Shown here one piece after another: positions 1 through 11,430 of a stretch of DNA of 64,000 nt; position 1 is the stretch's first letter; each line of letters opens with the position of its first letter. The notes under the pieces are model-generated. The model saw only the letters and a list, made by a program, of their open reading frames with translations, did no database searches and had not been told where the DNA came from. Origin of the DNA: Trema orientale (lineage: Eukaryota; Streptophyta; Magnoliopsida; Rosales; Cannabaceae). The translations under genes and the position numbers were made by a program. The stretch covers positions 62,001 through 126,000 of the forward strand of contig JXTC01000263.1 in the NCBI GenBank assembly GCA_002914845.1. Direction: 5' to 3'.

Positions 1-899
1 TATACTAAATTTAAAAATACATATACTCATTTAGCTATTAAAGACATTTATTAAAACTAAGTGTAAAAGAAGGATATTCACTCTAATTTTCCTACTAATA
101 AAGTCGTTTGAGTTTCTAATAATTTTACTTATAAAAACCAAAAGAATTACAAAAAAAAATATCACTTTTAAAAAAGTTTTTTGAAAAATATCATTTTTAA
201 AGTGGTTATTAGTTACCGATTACTAATTATTAGTCATATACCAGTTATAAATATCTTTGGTTATTAGTTATCAGTACTCAAAAATTGGTTACCGATTATT
301 AATTATTATTTTAAAATGGTATTTTTTAAATATTTTTTTAAAAAAATGGCAATTTCAAGTAAAAACCCTACCGGATTTAAAAATTAGCCGAGTGTTTTTT
401 TCAAATTTTTTCTAAGAATGCTGTAAAAGCCTAATTTTACCAAGTCTTTTTGGCCCAAATTGCTGCTAAGCAGGTCCATTTCACTGTTCAGGCCCAGAAA
501 ATATTCAGCCCAAGTACTTGATGATCATCGGTTAGCCGTCGTGTGCAAATCCTAAGTTCAGAGTTGATCTAGAGAGGTGTTTGTATATAAATCCCCAGTT
601 GAGGTTTCCTAATCCTGATCTCATGTTCTATATTTTTTCACTGGGAACTGTTCTATTTCCCAATTTTCATTCAAAATGGCATTTACGTTAGTTCATACGT
701 AATTCTCCATTCTACCCGCTAACGTGGACTAAACTAGAGGGACCAACTATATCAATTTACTTGGCTTTCTACTTACAAATTAAGTGAAAAATAGCCTGAT
801 TACGGGCCTATTCATTGAGATGTGCGTACTAACAATTTGCCTGCTCATTATGAGCAATAAAATATAGCATTTTTTTTTTTTTACCAATATATACATATA
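1..899. other. Intergenic AT-rich DNA
   Basis: No gene is visible. The stretch holds a dispersed minisatellite-like block (listed separately) and homopolymer T runs just before the first MITE. The reading frames here are short and rich in Phe, Lys and Ile from homopolymers, as expected of non-coding AT-rich DNA. Confidence 0.6.
140..365. repeat. Dispersed GGTTACTAG / ATACCATTTT repeat, copy 1
   Basis: Runs of AAAAATATCATTTTTAAA are followed by GTGGTTATTAGTTACCGATT, TTATACCAG-type words and then ATTGGTTACCGATTATTAA. The same order of words recurs at 54790-55075: repeat on GGTTA and CCAG words, then AAATACCTTTGG, then a further GGTTA word. A much longer array of the GGTTATTAG word fills 28115-29260. 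This shows that the block belongs to a dispersed family rather than being chance simple sequence. No coding potential. Confidence 0.6.
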
Positions 900-1140
900 G
901 GTTGCCAATCCAGTAGGTTTTTTTTTTTTTCACTTATGTGTAGGTATTTTTTGTTGGCCGTTGGATCGTCATTTAATGGTGATCCAACGGCTATAATGAT
1001 GTGCATGAAAAGATGTGCATCATTAATGTTATTTCTCTCTTACTTTTTAATATAAAAAAATGTGCAAAAAAAATATTCATTAGCCAAATTGATACCTATG
1101 CATAGGTTAAAAAAAAAAATACCTACTGAATTGGTGCCCA
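900..1140 (+). mobile_element. MITE of the (TA)n-inserted family, copy A1
   Basis: The element begins GGTTGCCAATCCAGTAGG and ends CCTACTGAATTGGTGCCC. The ends form an imperfect terminal inverted repeat of about 45 bp, including inner words CTTATGTGTAGGTAT and ATACCTATGCATAGG. An internal hairpin is made by GCCGTTGGATC and GATCCAACGGC (957-993). Both flanks are alternating TA tracts. There is no transposase, so it is non-autonomous. Related copies lie at 1152-1350, 10857-11075, 12562-12798 and 18351-18527. The family resembles the Micron type of MITE known from rice in its (TA)n sites; assignment to Micron itself is inference. Confidence 0.75.
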
Positions 1141-1151
1141 TATATATATAT

Positions 1152-1350
1152 TAGTTATTACATCATAATTATCTAATGATTACTATAATTTGAGCTGTTT
1201 AAAAAAAAAAATAACAACAATAAATACACATTATTTAATGTTTTTCTCTCTATATCTTTTATATGAAAAAAAAAGTGCGTAATGAAATTTAATTAGATAA
1301 AATAATATTTTTAGATAAGTAAAAAAAAAATACCTATTAATATTGCTTGT
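1152..1350 (+). mobile_element. MITE, copy A2 (diverged subfamily)
   Basis: It lies directly after copy A1, separated only by a short TA tract. It shares the 3' end (AAAAAATACCTATTAATATTG) and is nearly collinear with the reverse complement of 10857-11075: ATAATTTGAGCTG, then TTATTTAATGTTTTTCTC, then TAATTAGATAAAATAATA, then TAGATAAGTAAAAAA. The left end is eroded. A TA/TG microsatellite follows at about 1351-1375. Confidence 0.6.
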
Positions 1351-1874
1351 ATGTGTGTGTATATATATATATATTTTTTTTCTTTTTCAAATTATGTGCA
1401 TGTTATAAATTTTCAGTAAAAACGGATGTAGACTTTTTGTTTTCCCCTCAAAAAAAAAAAAAAAAAAACTACATCTGTTTTTCTAAAAGATCTATAACAT
1501 GGACATCTCCTTATTTTTGCTCTTTCTTCTTTTAATTTATTTCCCACTATTCACTAACTTGTAGATGCCCACTATAGCTAAGAATTAATTAATTATCAAT
1601 CAATCGAGGACCACAAAAGCGCAAAGTCATATGTTCATTCCAAACCAAATGCCCGGGAGTAGTGGATTCTTTTTATTTTTATTTTTATTATTTATTATTT
1701 ATATTTTTGAATAGGAGTGGGAATTTAATTAAACCTTAAATATAAGGTTGATGGTGGAGTGTGATTACTAATTATAAGACTAAATAAGCCTACCACCATG
1801 ATTCTTTGTGCTATTAATACGCACAATTAATTACCAATTATTTATATACATATTTGTATATGTGACCTTTTTTG
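1351..1874. other. Intergenic, no gene seen
   Basis: It contains a (TG)n/(TA)n tract, homopolymer A runs near 1450-1467 and otherwise plain AT-rich sequence. I see no conserved coding pattern on either strand. Confidence 0.5.
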
Positions 1875-2062
1875 GCTGGAAAAAGTAAGGTTATAGGGGA
1901 AGAGAGCGACGTCTCTCTATAACTCCAAAGAAGTTCGGCAACCAACTCTGTGTTTCACACTGATATCTCATGTGTGGATCGGCCAATAAAACCGACCACG
2001 ACAATAGAGGCCACTCGAACTCATGATCTGACTCATGAGTGAAGGACCTTAACCGGTTGTAT
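1875..2062 (-). mobile_element. Possible tRNA-derived SINE
   Basis: Read on the minus strand, the right end gives ACAACCGGTTAAGGTCC, then CATGAGTTCGAGTGG. These resemble degenerate pol III A-box and B-box motifs spaced as in a tRNA-derived SINE head. The body runs on to a short poly-T on the plus strand (a poly-A tail on the minus strand). I could not define target-site duplications, so this is tentative. Confidence 0.4.
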
Positions 2063-5000
2063 CTTATGTGACTTATTTATTTGATGTTATATAGAGTTAT
2101 CATACTACCGAAAGATCATGTATATTTATAGAAGAAACATTTTTTTTTCTTGATATTGATCGTTAAGTACTATTATTATCATAAGATGCTATATATTCAT
2201 CGAAGACATGTATAGCGATTAATTAACTTCGAGCACTGTGATAATATAAAAGAGATATCCTAGATATTATTATATACAACCATAAGTGATTGAAAACTCA
2301 CACAATATTCATAGTATATTATTGATGTACTTACCATTGATTATGACATTAAAATATTTTTTAATGTTTTCGTTTGATTCACTTCTTTATACAGCACTGT
2401 ATTCTATATTAATATTACGTTTGGTGTTACATCATAGAAAAAAATAAATTATATAGATGGTACGATCACGTATATACGTAGAGTGTGCGTAGCAAAATAT
2501 ATAGCACGATTTGCCTCGTATTTTTGTCTTATAGACTTGAAGTGAAAAGCGCTGCCTAATGAGATTCCCTTTATTAAGTTTGATACCAAATCCTTCACAG
2601 TTCATGCATAAACAATCCCCACGCTCTCTCAACATCATATCATTCATATTACCATTTTTCTATTGCCCATGATTTATGCTCCGTTATATATATATACACA
2701 CTAATCCGAAGCTTTCTGAATTGGAATCTAGCTAGAGTATCTTCCTTCTTTTTTTCAAAGGTTACATTCATTATCATATTTTACTTTAGTTAGGAAGATC
2801 CAAACCGTCTTCCTAACTGTATTAATTCCCCCTGAACTCTTATGCCATGTAATCTATATGTGAACCAAATTCATACACGTCCAAGCCCAACTAAAATAGT
2901 GGCCTACTGGGGCCACGGCCGTCTCTAAGTTAGTTCTCATCCATATGCATAATGCATATGTCGATATACTAGCTAGAACATTTGTAACATAAATATATGT
3001 ATATAGGCCCCTGGCCATTAAGTGTATCATGGAATCAGTAAAAGGGTTTTGAGGGAGAAATGGATAAAGATGAGTATTATAAGTATTTTAGTAAGGATGG
3101 GAAAATTATAAAGGACTTATTTATTTATTTATTGTGGACCATACTCAGAACCAACACCATAAAACAGATAAATACATATCCCCCACAATACTACTTGACA
3201 CTTTTTTTCCTTCTCTATCGATAAGTTTGATATCTTGATGTAAAGATAGAAGAAGAAATATGGAATTTGAAGTGCCCCCACACCCAATCACAAAACTCCA
3301 GGAGAAAATTCTTTCATCCCTATACAGTCGAACTCCCTCCTTTTTTTTTATTTTTATTTTATAATTTGGGTTCGGGGTGTGGAACCTACCTCAATCTCTC
3401 TCCCCCACCTACACAAGAGGACACACAGGATTGGGACCCCCTCTACTCATTGGACACGTTATAAATGCTCCAAAGTATAAAAACCATCCACAAAAGCATA
3501 ATAACTAATATATATATATATATGTAGAGGACAATATAATGCATGCAAAGAAAAACAGAAAGCAGACAGGTTGTGTACACTTCCTTTGAAGGTGCACTTC
3601 CCGTGGAGTATTGAATCATGAAATAAGGGACCCATTATATTATATAACATTTTTCTTCTTTTCTATATATTTAAGTTTTGTGTAACGAAGTAAAATATTT
3701 ATCATATTTATAATGAAGCCAAAGAGATCAACTTAATACTTTGGTGGTAGTGGCGGGACCAAATTGGGGTGTGATTTTACTTTGGGTGGGATGATGTGAG
3801 AGCTTTACTACTTGTATACCATTAATTGCAATCTTTTTCCAGTAATAATGGGAGGTCTGATGATTAGTGAAGAAAGTGAGGTAGTTGGACGGAACTAAGA
3901 TAGGTTTTGGGGCCAAAAAGAAGGAAAATAAAAAAGGAATATTATAAAGGGGGAAAAAAAAGAGGTTAATAGCGACGGTTGGGGTTTCATGAACCATTTT
4001 GTAAGTAGTGCTTTGTGAGATGAAAGGAGTGATCGTGCGATTTTGTGCTATTGGAGTTTCTGTTTGATGTGCGCTTTTTCTATTTTGCTTTTTTATGAAT
4101 CATTATTTAGACCAAATCCCAACTCAATGAGAGTTCTTTTCCATTCTATATTAATATAAGATGGATATTAAGAAAAGGGGAAGCTTTCTGTTTTTTTTTT
4201 TTTTTTAAGAAAAACTAAACATTTTTTGTGGCTAAGGTAGGCCATATATATAGTGATATATTATTGTATATGGATTAGACTTTTTTCAATTTGAAATAAG
4301 GTTTTTAAGACCGTCTATATATCCTAGTTGTATGTGATTTTTTTTTAAATCTATTTTCAATCATATTCGGGTATAAGGAGACAATAATCATGTTCAACCT
4401 ACAAAATATAGCTTAATTAAGAACATAAGAGATACAGAAGAAAACAAAAAGAGAACTTGGAAGAACAACTTAAGTAGATCTGATATTAATATGAAATGGT
4501 ATATTGAGAAAGAAAACAAAAAAGCTCTCAAGTAGATTATATATATGATATGACAAACAATATAAATGCAACTTCCACAATTCACAATAGACCATTAGAA
4601 CATCCCCGACCAAACTATTAATGATAATAATAATGATTCATATAAAACAGTATTAATGATATACTTATCATCTTCCATTAACAAGTTTTTGGTTGATGAT
4701 CAGTATCTTCTAGTTTTGTCGTGACATTAAGACAATTTTTCACGCACCTTAGCTATGGGGTGTGTTAGGCAAAAGCATTATGATTATAATCTAAGAAATT
4801 TGCTTAATTAGCACAAATCGAGGCATGGACGACAATAGTGGGGGTTTCACTTTCACTTTCGAATCTCTTTAAGTGTTTAAAAGGAGGGGTATGGACCACA
4901 CACAAAGCCATCCCCAGTATTACCATAGAAACCCCCTAATTTATAAATACTCAATAAAAATAAAATAAAATAAATAGTTAAAATAGTGCCAAATGAAAAA

Positions 5001-5876
5001 AAGTTTATTAAGTGTTATATATTATATATGAATAGAAAGTTTATTAAGTGTTATGTATTATATATGAATATAAAGTGGTCTACTTTCCTTCCCCTAATGC
5101 CCTTTCTATTCTCCAAAAGCCTCAAAAACTAACTAAACCCCCAAAGTTCACTAATTAATTAATCCCACCACCAAATCATCATATTAATATGCTACTATAC
5201 CTTGTACCACACGGCTTACACGTAGCCCCCCCCCGCCGACGCAATCTAAGCTCTTCAATTAGGTAAACTGCATATCTGTCTCCCCCTACTTCTGATGATT
5301 GGTAATATTTAACTAATTAATATATTAATAGTTATATATTGATTATAATTCAAAACTTTTCGTTAACGGTCGGTTGGTTATAACCCATATGATTAGATTC
5401 TAAGATATTTTTGTATGGCTTGCCGACTTTACGGTACGGACCCAGGAGTAGGTTTTTGGTGGGGTACGTATACATGTATAATTTAATTTGGACAAAAGAT
5501 ATAGTACACAGATAATCAAATTAAAAATGTATGAATCTCTACGTATTTTTTTTGGTACCTAATAAAAGATCGAGTTAATCCACTTTTATTGGCAAACGAA
5601 TTAGAATCGGCCAACGACACATACTCTTAGGCGTGCAACATGGCGTGAGGCTGAGGTTATCCTAACGTGGATTGGCTTAATGACACTCTATAGTTCTACA
5701 TATTATATAGAATAGATCTATAGCTAGGAGAAGAAAAAGCTAGCTAGAGAGACAAAAAACACATTCTATAATTAAACCACCTTTTGTCTAGTATAATTAA
5801 TTTCTTTTCAAAAGCCTAGGTTGATGTTGATGATCATGATATGATAGACAAACATTCCCTAGGCGGCCATGCCACC
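2063..5876. other. Intergenic region upstream of the HLS1-like gene
   Basis: About 3.8 kb of AT-rich DNA without a recognisable gene. The short frames have no family signature. It includes a 36-bp perfect-register duplication (5002-5073), TA tracts and a short C run near 5227. The proximal part is the presumed promoter of the gene starting at 6250. Confidence 0.5.
5002..5073. repeat. 36-bp tandem duplication
   Basis: Two adjacent units (5002-5037 and 5038-5073) begin AGTTTATTAAGTGTTAT and end TATATATGAATA. They differ at only a couple of positions, so the duplication is fairly recent. Confidence 0.8.
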
Positions 5877-5877
5877 A

Positions 5878-5887
5878 TATATAAATA
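5878..5887 (+). promoter_or_regulatory. Candidate TATA box of the HLS1-like gene
   Basis: TATATAAATA fits the plant TATA consensus and is followed about 25-35 bp later by a CT-rich stretch, CCCCTCTCTCTC, that would suit a transcription start. It implies a 5' leader of roughly 340 nt. This is inferred from sequence only. Confidence 0.45.
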
Positions 5888-5952
5888 CCCATTGTAAGTC
5901 CCCTCTCTCTCAAATCTCAATACACATATATATATATATATAATTTACTATC

Positions 5953-5973
5953 ATGATCATCATCTTCACTTAA
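5953..5973 (+). CDS. Upstream ORF 1 in the HLS1-like leader (6 codons)
   Basis: ATG followed by five sense codons and TAA. It lies within the leader predicted from the TATA box. Translation is not shown, and it would not be in the mRNA if the true start site lies downstream. The product (MIIIFT) is too short to be more than a possible regulatory uORF. Confidence 0.25.
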   Translation: MIIIFT

Positions 5974-6109
5974 AAGTTTTCCTCAAGGCAAAGTACTTCT
6001 ATATACTTCAAAACAGTTTCTAGTATCTCCTTGTTGGTGTCCTCCCCTTGTGTACTACTCTCTACGGACTTGGGCCGGCCGATCGGGCCGGGCTTTCTTC
6101 TTTGCTTTG

Positions 6110-6277
6110 ATGAATCTCTTATACAAAAACCAGCTAATATTAATCCTTTCTCTTTCATCGATATTATTATTCCGGTTTTACTCGTTGTTCAATAGTAGTA
6201 CTAGTGTCTTGCCTCGTCTTTGTTCTAGTATTATTAGTATTGTTATAAAATGGGATTATATCAGCTGCAGCCGATAA
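6110..6277 (+). CDS. Upstream ORF 2 overlapping the HLS1-like start codon
   Basis: A 55-codon frame begins with ATG at 6110 and ends at TGA 6275-6277. It runs past the main ATG at 6250 by 28 nt in another frame. The predicted peptide is hydrophobic (Leu/Ile/Phe/Ser-rich) and I recognise no family. If transcribed, ribosomes starting here could not easily reinitiate at 6250, so it could repress translation of the main frame. It may equally be chance. Confidence 0.3.
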   Translation: MNLLYKNQLILILSLSSILLFRFYSLFNSSTSVLPRLCSSIISIVIKWDYISCSR

Positions 6278-7674
6278 TTCGGAGCTACGATAAGCGAGTT
6301 GACAGAGCTCGAGTTGAAGATCTTGAACGAAGATGTGAAGTGGGTCCAACTGAACGAGTTTTTCTCTTCACGGACACTATGGGTGACCCCATTTGTAGGA
6401 TCCGGAATAGTCCGATGTATAAGATGCTGGTAAGTATCTCTATCTATATAATATAGTTATAATTAAGTACATATATACACAAATTAATTTCTCATTTACT
6501 TCATGACTTCTAGCTAGCTAGCTTCTTTAATTTTTAATTTAAATGAAAAAAAAAAAAAGTTGTACACATAGGCATTGATTTGTATTGTCTCCATTGGTAT
6601 CATATCGGATGAGAAATGGATAATCATAAGACTTTGGTTATGTGTAAAGAATTATTTTTATCATTATTATTTTTGTGATAGGTAGCGGAGTTGGACAACG
6701 AGTTGGTTGGGGTTATTCAAGGCTCTATAAAAGTGGTTACGATCAATAAGCCACCGAAGGATAATATAGCCACCGGAGCCAAGGTGGGGTACATCTTAGG
6801 GCTAAGGGTTGCACCTCATCAACGACGAAAAGGGATTGGTTCGAGCCTAGTCCGGGAGCTAGAGGAGTGGTTTGTGTTGAACGAGGTTGATTACGCCTAC
6901 ATGGCAACCGAGAAAGACAACGAGGCCTCGGTCAAGCTCTTCGTCAAAAAATTCGGTTACAACAAGTTTAGGACTCCGGCGATACTCATCAACCCGGTTC
7001 AAAACCGGCCCTCGCACATCTCGTCAAACGTCGAGATATCGAAGCTCAAGGTGGAAGAAGCCGAGTCTCTCTACCGGAAGTTCATGTCATCCGCTGAGTT
7101 CTTCCCAAACGACATAAACGACATATTGAGGAACAAGTTGAGCTTGGGGACATGGGTGGCCTACCCTAGAGGAGAGTCACTGGGTAATACTAAGAGCTGG
7201 GCCATGCTGAGTGTGTGGAACACTGGGGGACTTTTCAAGCTGTGGCTAGGGAAAGCTCCCTTATCGTGCTTAATTTATACAAAAAGTAGTAGAGTGATAA
7301 GTAGGTTATTCCCTTGCTTTAAGTTAGTGCCTTCCCTACCCGATTTCTTTGACCCTTTTGGATTTTACTTCATGTATGGAGTTCACTCGGAAGGTCCATT
7401 GTCCGGAAAGCTGGTCAGGAGTTTATGCCAGTTCGTGCATAACATGGCCATAGCGTCCAAGGATTGTAAGGTAATAGTGACCGAAGTTGGTGGTCACGAG
7501 TTCGAGCTGAGACATCACATCCCGCATTGGAAATTGTTATGCCCCGAGGACTTGTGGTGTATAAAAGCCCTGAAGAATAAGGACCATGAAGAGGAGAGAA
7601 ATAAGGACCTTCTTGATCAGTTGACAAAAACTCCGCCATCAAAACCTCTTTTTGTAGACCCAAGGGAGGTATGA
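6250..7674 (+). CDS. HLS1-like: HLS1-like GNAT-family N-acetyltransferase
   Basis: CDS join 6250-6429 and 6682-7674 gives 390 residues. The 252-bp intron at phase 0 has donor GTAAGT (6430) and acceptor TTTGTGATAG (ends 6681). Exon 1 carries the family block VEDLERRCEVGP and FTDTMGDPICRIRNSP. Exon 2 starts VAELDNELVG and includes the acetyl-CoA-binding motif QRRKGIG (about residues 107-113) after GYILGLRVAPH, then YMATEKDNEASVKLF. The C-terminal half has the HLS1-family blocks NDILRNKLSLGTWVA, PFGFYFMYG, HWKLLCPEDLWCIK and the end FVDPREV. Length agrees with Arabidopsis HOOKLESS1 (about 400). That protein is a putative nuclear acetyltransferase needed for apical hook formation, linking ethylene, auxin and light responses. 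The start ATG sits in a good context (A at -3, G at +4). Two uORFs precede it. AATAAA words lie at 7693-7706. The frame is intact. Which family member (HLS1 or an HLS1-like paralogue) is uncertain. Confidence 0.93.
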
Positions 7675-10569
7675 TCGATCAATACATGCATGAATAAATG
7701 AATAAATATGTAAAAAATTTGAATACTGAATGATGTGACACTTGTTAAATTGTTAATTAATTTACTAGTTAAATACAAATTAAATGACGTTGTTTATGTT
7801 GCCACGAATCAATATTTGAAGAAAAATGCTGATTATGACGAACCATCTAGAAAATTTAATTTCAGTGGTGTGCTAATTTAGGCGTTAGTTAATAAATGGA
7901 TTCAAGAAAGAAACCCTTCAAAAGCTAACAAAATGATATGATACTACGTCAGTCAAATTGTTTTTTCTAAACAGTTTGTTAACATATGTAGCATTATTCA
8001 TATTTGAAAGTATCCAAAATTAACTGTTTGACGAACATATATATAGTATTACTATTTACCGTTACCAAAACCTATGAAAGAGTTTAACCTTTATTTCCGT
8101 TTAAGAATTAGAAGCCAAATTAACTAAATTAAGCTCTAATATACAAAACCCCACATGACGATGTTATTTTCCGGGTCTTACTTTACTTACTCTTCTGGTT
8201 GGGGCTTTTCACTTGTTCCTTTCAACATCGGTGACTCAAGATCTCAAAAGATTTCCTTAATTAGGTGCCACCCTCGGTGTCCCTTTTGTTCGCAAGATCC
8301 ATTCGCGCCTTCATGATTCAGACTAATCAATAATCAATCCGAGTGGTCCAACTTTTGTCCCTTTTGGCGTAATGGTACTCCAAAATTTTTCCCAAAAAAA
8401 AAAAAAAAAAAAGAGGACCCTCCAATGCTTCTGTCGCGTCCCTTTGAAATAGACACTTAATTAACGTGATGCATGGTTTATTGGCAAGACAGAATTATCA
8501 TTAATCATATATATAAATACACAACAAATATCACATCTAATTAATCATCAATATTAAAAATTTGGAAGAATATTCATTGTGCTAGACGTGCATAATATAT
8601 GCAAGTTTGTGCTTGGAAATGAATGAATTGAGCGCCTTTATTTATTTCCTCCGTCGTACTTATGTATATAATCATGGTATCTATCTACCCAAATCCTGGA
8701 ACCTATATGATTTTCTAGACCGAGTTGTTGTGGGAAATACAATGCTGGGTTAGGGTTTTAAGTATAGTAGTCGTAGTAATTATCACAGTTACACACTTTT
8801 ATGATCAGTTTGATGTAGAGCTGTCAAACATGCTTGTTGTGGAACAGCCGATTAAACTTAAGCACAAACGTGCTTTCAAGTTTTATGCGCGTGGCACAAG
8901 CCACTTCTTAATTTTTTGTACAGTGCTAGCCCAAAATCTTAAATTACTAATTTGGTACAATCCATTAACTCATGCAATAATGTAGCGTGCTATGATTTCA
9001 TGATGATGATCATATAGAAGATTAATGCACGACAGCGCAATAGTACTGGTGCATCACGCAAATCTCCGATCATTTATTGGTTGAATGTAATTATGAGGAG
9101 AGTCGCATAGGCACCTCTTATAAATTAACATACCAATCATATTGGGGTACTTTTCATTTAGGTACTGCTCACAAAAGCGTGTGTTTTGTCCTAATTCCGT
9201 TGAAAACGTTGCAGTGTGTAGTATGGTTTATGAGTACAGTTTAAGTAATATATGAGTTAAAGTGCTTGATATATATATATATATTTATAATTATAATTAA
9301 GAAAAAAAAACCAATTAAGTGGAAGACAAATGATCCTGTACCGCTCAAATAATATTTATCTTTACTCGTTCGTTGTTGTAACTCGTACGCATAATTAATG
9401 TAACACCGCGCCTGAAAACGGCATCGCATTAAATATTGTATTTACATTTTTTTAAATTACGTACTTTTATGGATATAACATCTGTATATATTATTAACTA
9501 TCTCCGTTTTATTAATTTTATACTTACAGATTAATTATCGTGATGCATTAATATTGACACATGCACATAACTCATAGCATGAAAATAATAATATTGTTAT
9601 TTTTTTTTTTTGAAATGAATAATATGGTTATTGTTTTAGCTAGAAAAAGAAGAAGAAGAAGAAGAGGAGAAAACAAGAACATAGAATTAAATTATTAGTG
9701 GGACATGATAAAGTCCTGAAAATATACCACCATGGACAGCAAACAGTAACATGTACCTCTTATAAGCTCGTGGTGGAGGCCAGGCCACTATCAGAAACCC
9801 TTTTCACACATATGTAAGTGTATATGTAAATCATGATGACCAGTTATTTTTTGGAGACGATATAATTTTATTTTTTTTAATAGTAACCGATATAATATAT
9901 CGAGTCATCTTTTCTCATGATTTCACAAATTTCCAACCTATGTAGAGTCGGACTCTATACGGCCCTTTCGAGGTTCACAAGTTTACAATTATAATGTAGT
10001 ACGACTTTTTGATTCTCGATCATAATGTAGTAAGATTTTTTTCCCCCCAGCTAAAAAAATAAGGCCCTTTTGTGTACTTGAGTAGAAAATTAACTTAGTT
10101 TGCAGTAGTAAGTGGGGCACATACATATACATAATTGGTACACCATTTATTACTCGTCAAATAAGCAATTGTTTTTCTCATGACTGAAAGATATATATAT
10201 ATATATATATTGCTCAGGCATATATATAGCTGGCCCAACCACGCACCACCCCGTGGCAGTTTAAGGTTTTTATATATATTTATATTCTTATAACTGCGCG
10301 GTTGAGCTAATATATATACACGGTTTATTTTTGTATAAATACCATAAGTTAGCTAGAGTTTGATTTGTCTATTACATTATTCAATCACGTTGTTGTTGGA
10401 TTAATATTTAATACCTACTCATGTTGTCTATTCTTAGACGACATAGAACATCAACTGATTATAAATGCGCGACTATATATCTACCTCGAGTTAGTTTTAG
10501 GCGGGTCCTACTGGGATCCCAAAGAAAAATGAAGAGTTGACCCCAGGGTTAGACCGTGATTATTTTGAT
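7675..10569. other. Intergenic, no gene seen
   Basis: AT-rich DNA with poly-A runs (8394-8412), (TA)n tracts (about 9270-9285) and a short GAA microsatellite (about 9647-9668). The frames here have no conserved motif. The first 150 bp holds the 3' region and likely polyadenylation signals of the HLS1-like gene. Confidence 0.5.
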
Positions 10570-10587
10570 ATCATTATAATAATAAAT

Positions 10588-10788
10588 TTTTTTTTTTTTT
10601 TTTAAAAGTGGGGCTTAACTAATGACCTCCACTTATTACAAATTAAAGGAAAATACCTAATACTACCCAATTCCCACCCCACTCCATTAGGGATAATTGG
10701 CTTTCACGCCTACCCCGGTGTGACTCGAACCTAGGACCGAGATCCTAAGTAATGGATGCTCTTACCACTTGAGCTAATCCACTTCGTC
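10588..10788 (-). mobile_element. tRNA-derived SINE with intact target-site duplication
   Basis: On the minus strand the head reads AGTGGATTAGCTCAAGTGG then TAAGAGC (A box) and GGTTCGAGTCACACCGG (B box) about 35 bp on. The body is short and ends in poly-A, seen on the plus strand as a T run at 10588-10603. It is bounded by a perfect 18-bp direct repeat, ATCATTATAATAATAAAT, at 10570-10587 and 10789-10806. Head, tail and long duplication are the full signature of target-primed insertion by a LINE machinery. The intact duplication suggests it is fairly young. Confidence 0.9.
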
Positions 10789-10856
10789 ATCATTATAATA
10801 ATAAATTAGACGGTAAGATATACTCAAACTAATTAATCAAATTTTGAGTAAAATTA

Positions 10857-11075
10857 GGCACGAATTCAGTAGGTATTTATTTTTTTACTTATCTATAGAT
10901 ATTATTTTGCCTAATTAAAAATCATCACGCATATCTTTTTCATGGTAAAAATTGGAAAGAAAAAAATATTAAATAATGATTTTTTTTTTTTTCCAACTAC
11001 TCAAATTATGATAGTAATTAGATAATGATCTAACAGCTAAAAAAATACCTATAAGTAAAAAAAAAAAATACATGT
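10857..11075 (-). mobile_element. MITE, diverged copy of the (TA)n family
   Basis: It starts GGCACGAATTCAGTAGGTAT and matches copy A2 (1152-1350) in reverse orientation over most of its length: TACTTATCTATAGATATTAT, CATCACGCATATC, CTCAAATTATGATAG. The far end (AAAAATACATGTC) has decayed. Unlike copies A1, C and D, it is not flanked by long TA tracts. Confidence 0.6.
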
Positions 11076-11320
11076 CTTTGAATATGAGATTGGTCCGTTG
11101 CGCGTTTTTGCCAATTCTAGACACTTATTTCTCAAACCAAAGAAATGTGTCCTAAATTGAAAAAAGTATGTAAAGGGGACGCATACTAGCATGAACAAGA
11201 TTATATATGAGTCCATATATATAGATAGATTGATTTAACTACTACTTCCAATATAGTAAAAGAAAATAAATCCTAGGCTGCCATGTGTGGCAATAAAATG
11301 GTGAGTTCTTTTTGTTTTTC

Positions 11321-11430
11321 TTTGTTTTTTTTTTTCCTTGAGACTTGGAGAAAAAGTCAGGTTCGAACTCACAACTCTCAAATTAGAGGTGTGATTATCA
11401 GTTGTCAATAATACTTGCAATCACAAATGT
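11321..11430 (-). mobile_element. Possible SINE remnant
   Basis: Minus-strand reading gives AACTGATAATCACACCTC and then GTGAGTTCGAACCTGAC, a B-box-like motif, running into AAGTCTCAAGG and a poly-A (T run on the plus strand). The A-box region is poor and no target duplication was found. Confidence 0.4.

Noticed and set aside
6887-7663. Second-frame and antisense ORFs inside the HLS1-like exon
   Set aside because: They overlap a well-supported coding exon and show no homology of their own.
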